From: Rickettsiales bacterium
GTDB taxonomy: Bacteria; Pseudomonadota; Alphaproteobacteria; G027485855
Direction: 5' to 3'
Assembly: GCA_027485855.1 (NCBI GenBank)
Contig: JAIXQD010000021.1
Span: forward strand, 1 to 64,000
Length of the DNA: 64,000 nucleotides
Positions 61,549 through 64,000 of the stretch are shown here, in pieces; positions within the stretch are counted from its first letter, which is position 1; every line of letters begins with the position of its first letter. A model generated the notes under the pieces. That model did not search any database and had not been told where the DNA came from. It saw only the letters and a list, made by a program, of their open reading frames with translations. The position numbers were made by a program, and so were the translations under genes.

Positions 61549-62960
61549 TAGCGCCCTTTGCCAACCATGACGCTTAGCACTTTACCATTGCGGCGGATTT
61601 CAATTTGCCAAGGGGCATTTTGCCGTGGCAAGGCGGCTTTCAGCAAAGCCACTGACGCAATATTTTGCCCATTGAGGCGCAGCACAATATCACCCGCACG
61701 CAGGCCCACTTGCGCTGCGGGACTATTGCGCGCCACTTGCAGAATAATAACCCCTGTTTCGTGATTATCGCGCTGTAGCTCTTCGGCCAGTGCCGGATTG
61801 AGATTAGCCACATCTGCCCCTGCCAAAGGTTGCTCGCCACTCAGACGCGCAACATCTCGTGCGGGGATTTCCGGCGGGGCAATGAGCGGCAGTGCAATGG
61901 TTTGCACCTGCCCTTTGCGCCACACGGTCAGCTGTGCCACTTGCCCTGGGCTTAATGTGCCAAGCCGAAATTGGAAAGCCGCGGGGGCATCGATATCTTG
62001 CCCATCAATGGCGGTAATAATATCGCCGCTTTGCAGCCCCGCGGCCATGGCCGGACTTTGCGGGTGCAAATCTTTTACCAAAACACCCAAAGGACGACTA
62101 AGCCCAAAGGCTTTGGCTAATTCTGCTGTCAGCGGCTGCACAGCAATGCCGCTCCAAGCGCGCACTAGGCTTTTATTACCGCTGGCGCCAGCTTGCAGCA
62201 CACGACGCACCATATTGCTTGGCACAGCAAAGCCAATGCCCAAACTGCCGCCATCGCGCGAATAAATGGCCGAGTTAATGCCAACCAGCTTACCATCCAT
62301 GGTAATAAGCGCACCGCCCGAATTACCCGGATTTATCGCCGCATCTGTTTGAATGAAAAAGCCATAATCACTGACGCCCTCAGCCGCGCGTGCCACGGCC
62401 GAGACCAAACCCATGGTGACCGTTTGCCCAACCCCAAAAGGATTGCCCAGCGCCAACACCAGCTCGCCCACCTCAACCGTGTCGCTGTCGCGCAACGACA
62501 TCACCGTTAAATCAGACGGTGGATTTTTTAAGCGCAGCAAAGCTAAATCGGTGCGCTCATCGCTGAGGGCCACACTGGCTTGAAACTCGCGCCGGTCGGC
62601 AAGCACCACGGTGATTTCGTCGGCGCCACGCACCACATGCGCTGAGGTCACCACCAACCCTGCCGCATCAACAATCACGCCCGAGCCAAGCGAACTTTCA
62701 ACACGGTCACGATTAAACCCTTCGGGCATGGCATCGCCAAAAAAGCGCCTAAAGAACGGATCGGCAAAAAGCGGCGAGAGTTGATTTTGCACCACGCGGC
62801 GCGTATAAATATTGACCACAGCCGGCGCCACCTGTTTTACCAAAGGCGCAAAGCTTAGCTGAATTTGCGCCATGCTGGCAGGCACCGTTTGCGCAAATGC
62901 GCTGGGTGCGATACTTAAAAAAAGCAGGGTCGCAAGCCACTTTAAGCCAATATTTTTCAT
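61548..62960 (-). CDS. Periplasmic Do/DegP-type serine protease
   Basis: 470 residues from the ATG that begins a signal peptide (KNIGLKWLATLLFLSIAPSA, cleavage near residue 23). Trypsin-like domain with catalytic His108 (VVTSAHVVRG), Asp138 (DERTDLALLRL) and Ser214 (NPGNSGGALI), followed by two PDZ domains (about 265-365 and 380-470; LGVLVKDLHPQSPAMAAGLQ, SPAAQVGLRAGDIVLRLNG). Periplasmic quality-control protease/chaperone of the HtrA family. The 31 upstream codons were left out as not signal-like. Confidence 0.94.
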   Translation of the reverse strand: MKNIGLKWLATLLFLSIAPSAFAQTVPASMAQIQLSFAPLVKQVAPAVVNIYTRRVVQNQLSPLFADPFFRRFFGDAMPEGFNRDRVESSLGSGVIVDAAGLVVTSAHVVRGADEITVVLADRREFQASVALSDERTDLALLRLKNPPSDLTVMSLRDSDTVEVGELVLALGNPFGVGQTVTMGLVSAVARAAEGVSDYGFFIQTDAAINPGNSGGALITMDGKLVGINSAIYSRDGGSLGIGFAVPSNMVRRVLQAGASGNKSLVRAWSGIAVQPLTAELAKAFGLSRPLGVLVKDLHPQSPAMAAGLQSGDIITAIDGQDIDAPAAFQFRLGTLSPGQVAQLTVWRKGQVQTIALPLIAPPEIPARDVARLSGEQPLAGADVANLNPALAEELQRDNHETGVIILQVARNSPAAQVGLRAGDIVLRLNGQNIASVALLKAALPRQNAPWQIEIRRNGKVLSVMVGKGR

Positions 62961-63034
62961 AAGATATAGATGCCGCTTGTAGCGCGTTTCAGCAAGGGGC
63001 ATTTGCGTTAAATTTGGCAATGACCTGTTAGGTC

Positions 63035-63349
63035 TTAGCGCGCAGTTTTGCAATTATTAAAGCAGCTGGTGAGCGATGCCGCACAATCTGCCTGCGCGCC
63101 TTGCAACACACTGCTATCTAATAGCTCACGCTGGGCTGGTGCTTCATCCCCACAGCTTTGAAAATTGCGCTCGCAGGCGGCTCGGCAATCGGCAAGATTG
63201 GTGCCGGCGCTGGCCGCAACCGGCCGCGCTTTGGCTGGTTGTGGGGCATCGTAGCTATAAAAGCTACAGGCTGATAAAGACAAAATAAATAGGGGCGCCG
63301 CCAGCATGTGCAGACCGCGCCCCTGTTTAAGACTATTAAAGCGCGTCAC
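63035..63349 (-). CDS. Small Cys-rich lipoprotein
   Basis: 104 residues from a GTG directly after the rplQ stop, giving a basic n-region (R, K, R) and a hydrophobic core ending in the lipobox LSAC. An ATG 14 codons later would leave the signal without positive charge. The mature part has six further Cys in a mirrored pattern, CX3CX6C then CX6CX3C, suggesting a disulfide-pinned helical hairpin. No family recognised. Confidence 0.6.
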   Translation of the reverse strand: MTRFNSLKQGRGLHMLAAPLFILSLSACSFYSYDAPQPAKARPVAASAGTNLADCRAACERNFQSCGDEAPAQRELLDSSVLQGAQADCAASLTSCFNNCKTAR

Positions 63350-63787
63350 TTAAACTTTGGCCTTGGCGGCTTCGGCTTCAGTTTGTGTGGTTTTATCGGT
63401 GGGGCCGCTATCTTGACCCTTAGCGTTTACATCGCGCTCGATAAACTCAATAACCGCCATTGGCGCCATATCGCCATAACGCCAGCCGGCCTTAAGCACG
63501 CGGGTATAACCCCCCTCGCGCTTGCTATAACGCTTGGCCAGCGCATCAAAAAGTTTTGCCACCATGGCATCGTCACGCAATTGCGCAAAAGCTAAGCGAC
63601 GATTAGCCACACCGCCCTTTTTGCCCAGCGTGATGAGCTTTTCAATGACCGGACGTAGTTCTTTGGCCTTAGGCAAAGTGGTGCTTATTTGCTCATGCTT
63701 AATCAGCGCATTGCACATATTGGCAAACATCGCCCGACGATGCGAGCTGGTAACACCTAATTTACGGTGAACTTGATTATGACGCAT
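63350..63787 (-). CDS. rplQ: 50S ribosomal protein L17
   Basis: 145 residues, L17 with the universal start [20 protein letters not shown] and [20 protein letters not shown], followed by an Ala/Lys/Thr-rich C-terminal extension of about 25 residues common in alphaproteobacteria. It follows rpoA on the same strand, the conserved end of the alpha operon. Confidence 0.98.
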   Translation of the reverse strand: MRHNQVHRKLGVTSSHRRAMFANMCNALIKHEQISTTLPKAKELRPVIEKLITLGKKGGVANRRLAFAQLRDDAMVAKLFDALAKRYSKREGGYTRVLKAGWRYGDMAPMAVIEFIERDVNAKGQDSGPTDKTTQTEAEAAKAKV

Positions 63788-63948
63788 AACAAATCTCCCT
63801 CTATGCTTGGCACAGGCTGGCTGAGCCGATAACTTAACCGCTCACCCCATGCACCAAGGCATAGGCAAAAGCGGGTGGGTCACTTTGACCCTTCTGCAAT
63901 GCCCGCCCAATGCGAGCACCGCCGAATGACGAACCAATAACTAAACTA

Positions 63949-64000
63949 TCAAAATGGCTCTTCCAGTTTTTTGATGAGCTCTTCGATATTTTCAGGCGGC
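63949..64000 (-). CDS. rpoA: RNA polymerase alpha subunit, C-terminal end only
   Basis: The last 16 codons read PPENIEELIKKLEEPF-stop, a form typical of the end of alphaproteobacterial RpoA. The rest lies beyond the window edge. Its position directly before rplQ supports the assignment. Confidence 0.8.
   Translation of the reverse strand, partial: PPENIEELIKKLEEPF

Overview
The window is a chromosomal segment of a flagellated alphaproteobacterium. The main evidence is the flagellar gene layout: fliL-fliM followed by a DUF6468-type and a MotE-type gene, flgF-flgG-flgA-flgH, and flgB-flgC-fliE-fliQ-fliR-flhB running directly into cckA. The CckA phosphorelay kinase, an ATP12 chaperone, DUF1491 and DUF2336 proteins, an LDH-like malate dehydrogenase beside sucCD, and rpoA-rplQ fit the same group. 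Base composition is moderate and coding density high. An affiliation near Rhodospirillales or Micavibrio-like lineages is plausible, but I cannot fix it from sequence alone.

Layout. 1-4362 (minus): a giant Gln/Ala-rich coiled-coil protein with two N-terminal membrane helices, cut by the window edge. 4491-10219 (minus): a complete seven-subunit Mrp/Mnh Na+/H+ antiporter operon (A to G), preceded by a small HTH gene and three 15-bp repeats. 10632-14065 (plus): a GNAT-like gene, an M20 amidohydrolase, a helical unknown, an AT-rich orphan and a truncated nucleotidyltransferase remnant. 14062-15900 (minus): purA and a DUF2786-like gene. 16033-33554: flagellar genes in divergent blocks. They cover the rod and P/L rings, the switch, cheY and cheZ, the fliP/O/Q/R/flhB export gate, a large TPR protein and an unrecognised Rossmann-like protein. 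33560-37839: cckA, a pilin-like gene followed by a second copy of the cckA 3' end, a Cys-rich secreted protein and an orphan Flp pilin. 37989: recA, then about 940 bp of gene-free, repeat-rich DNA. 40049-43820: housekeeping and accessory enzymes. 43823-47545: GNAT, sucD, sucC, mdh. 47643-57385: DUF2336, zapE, rodA, two small unknowns, a sigma-54 activator, DUF1491, a 2OG oxygenase, pccB and ATP12. 57372-64000: asmA, rluC, rarA, a Do-type protease, a small lipoprotein, rplQ and the end of rpoA.

How the parts fit. Two similar sigma-54-type promoters precede flgF (minus strand) and flgB (plus strand), and a sigma-54 activator with a GAFTGA loop lies in the window. After flgH the minus strand encodes two stable hairpins ending in a T8 tract. 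Their C-rich loops are exactly complementary to the Shine-Dalgarno regions of flgA (8/8), flgH (7/7) and flgB (7/7). This suggests a 3'-UTR-derived regulatory RNA acting on flagellar genes and is the most testable novelty here. The other leading oddities are the giant TipN/GPR-like scaffold and the duplicated cckA tail around the pilin-like gene.
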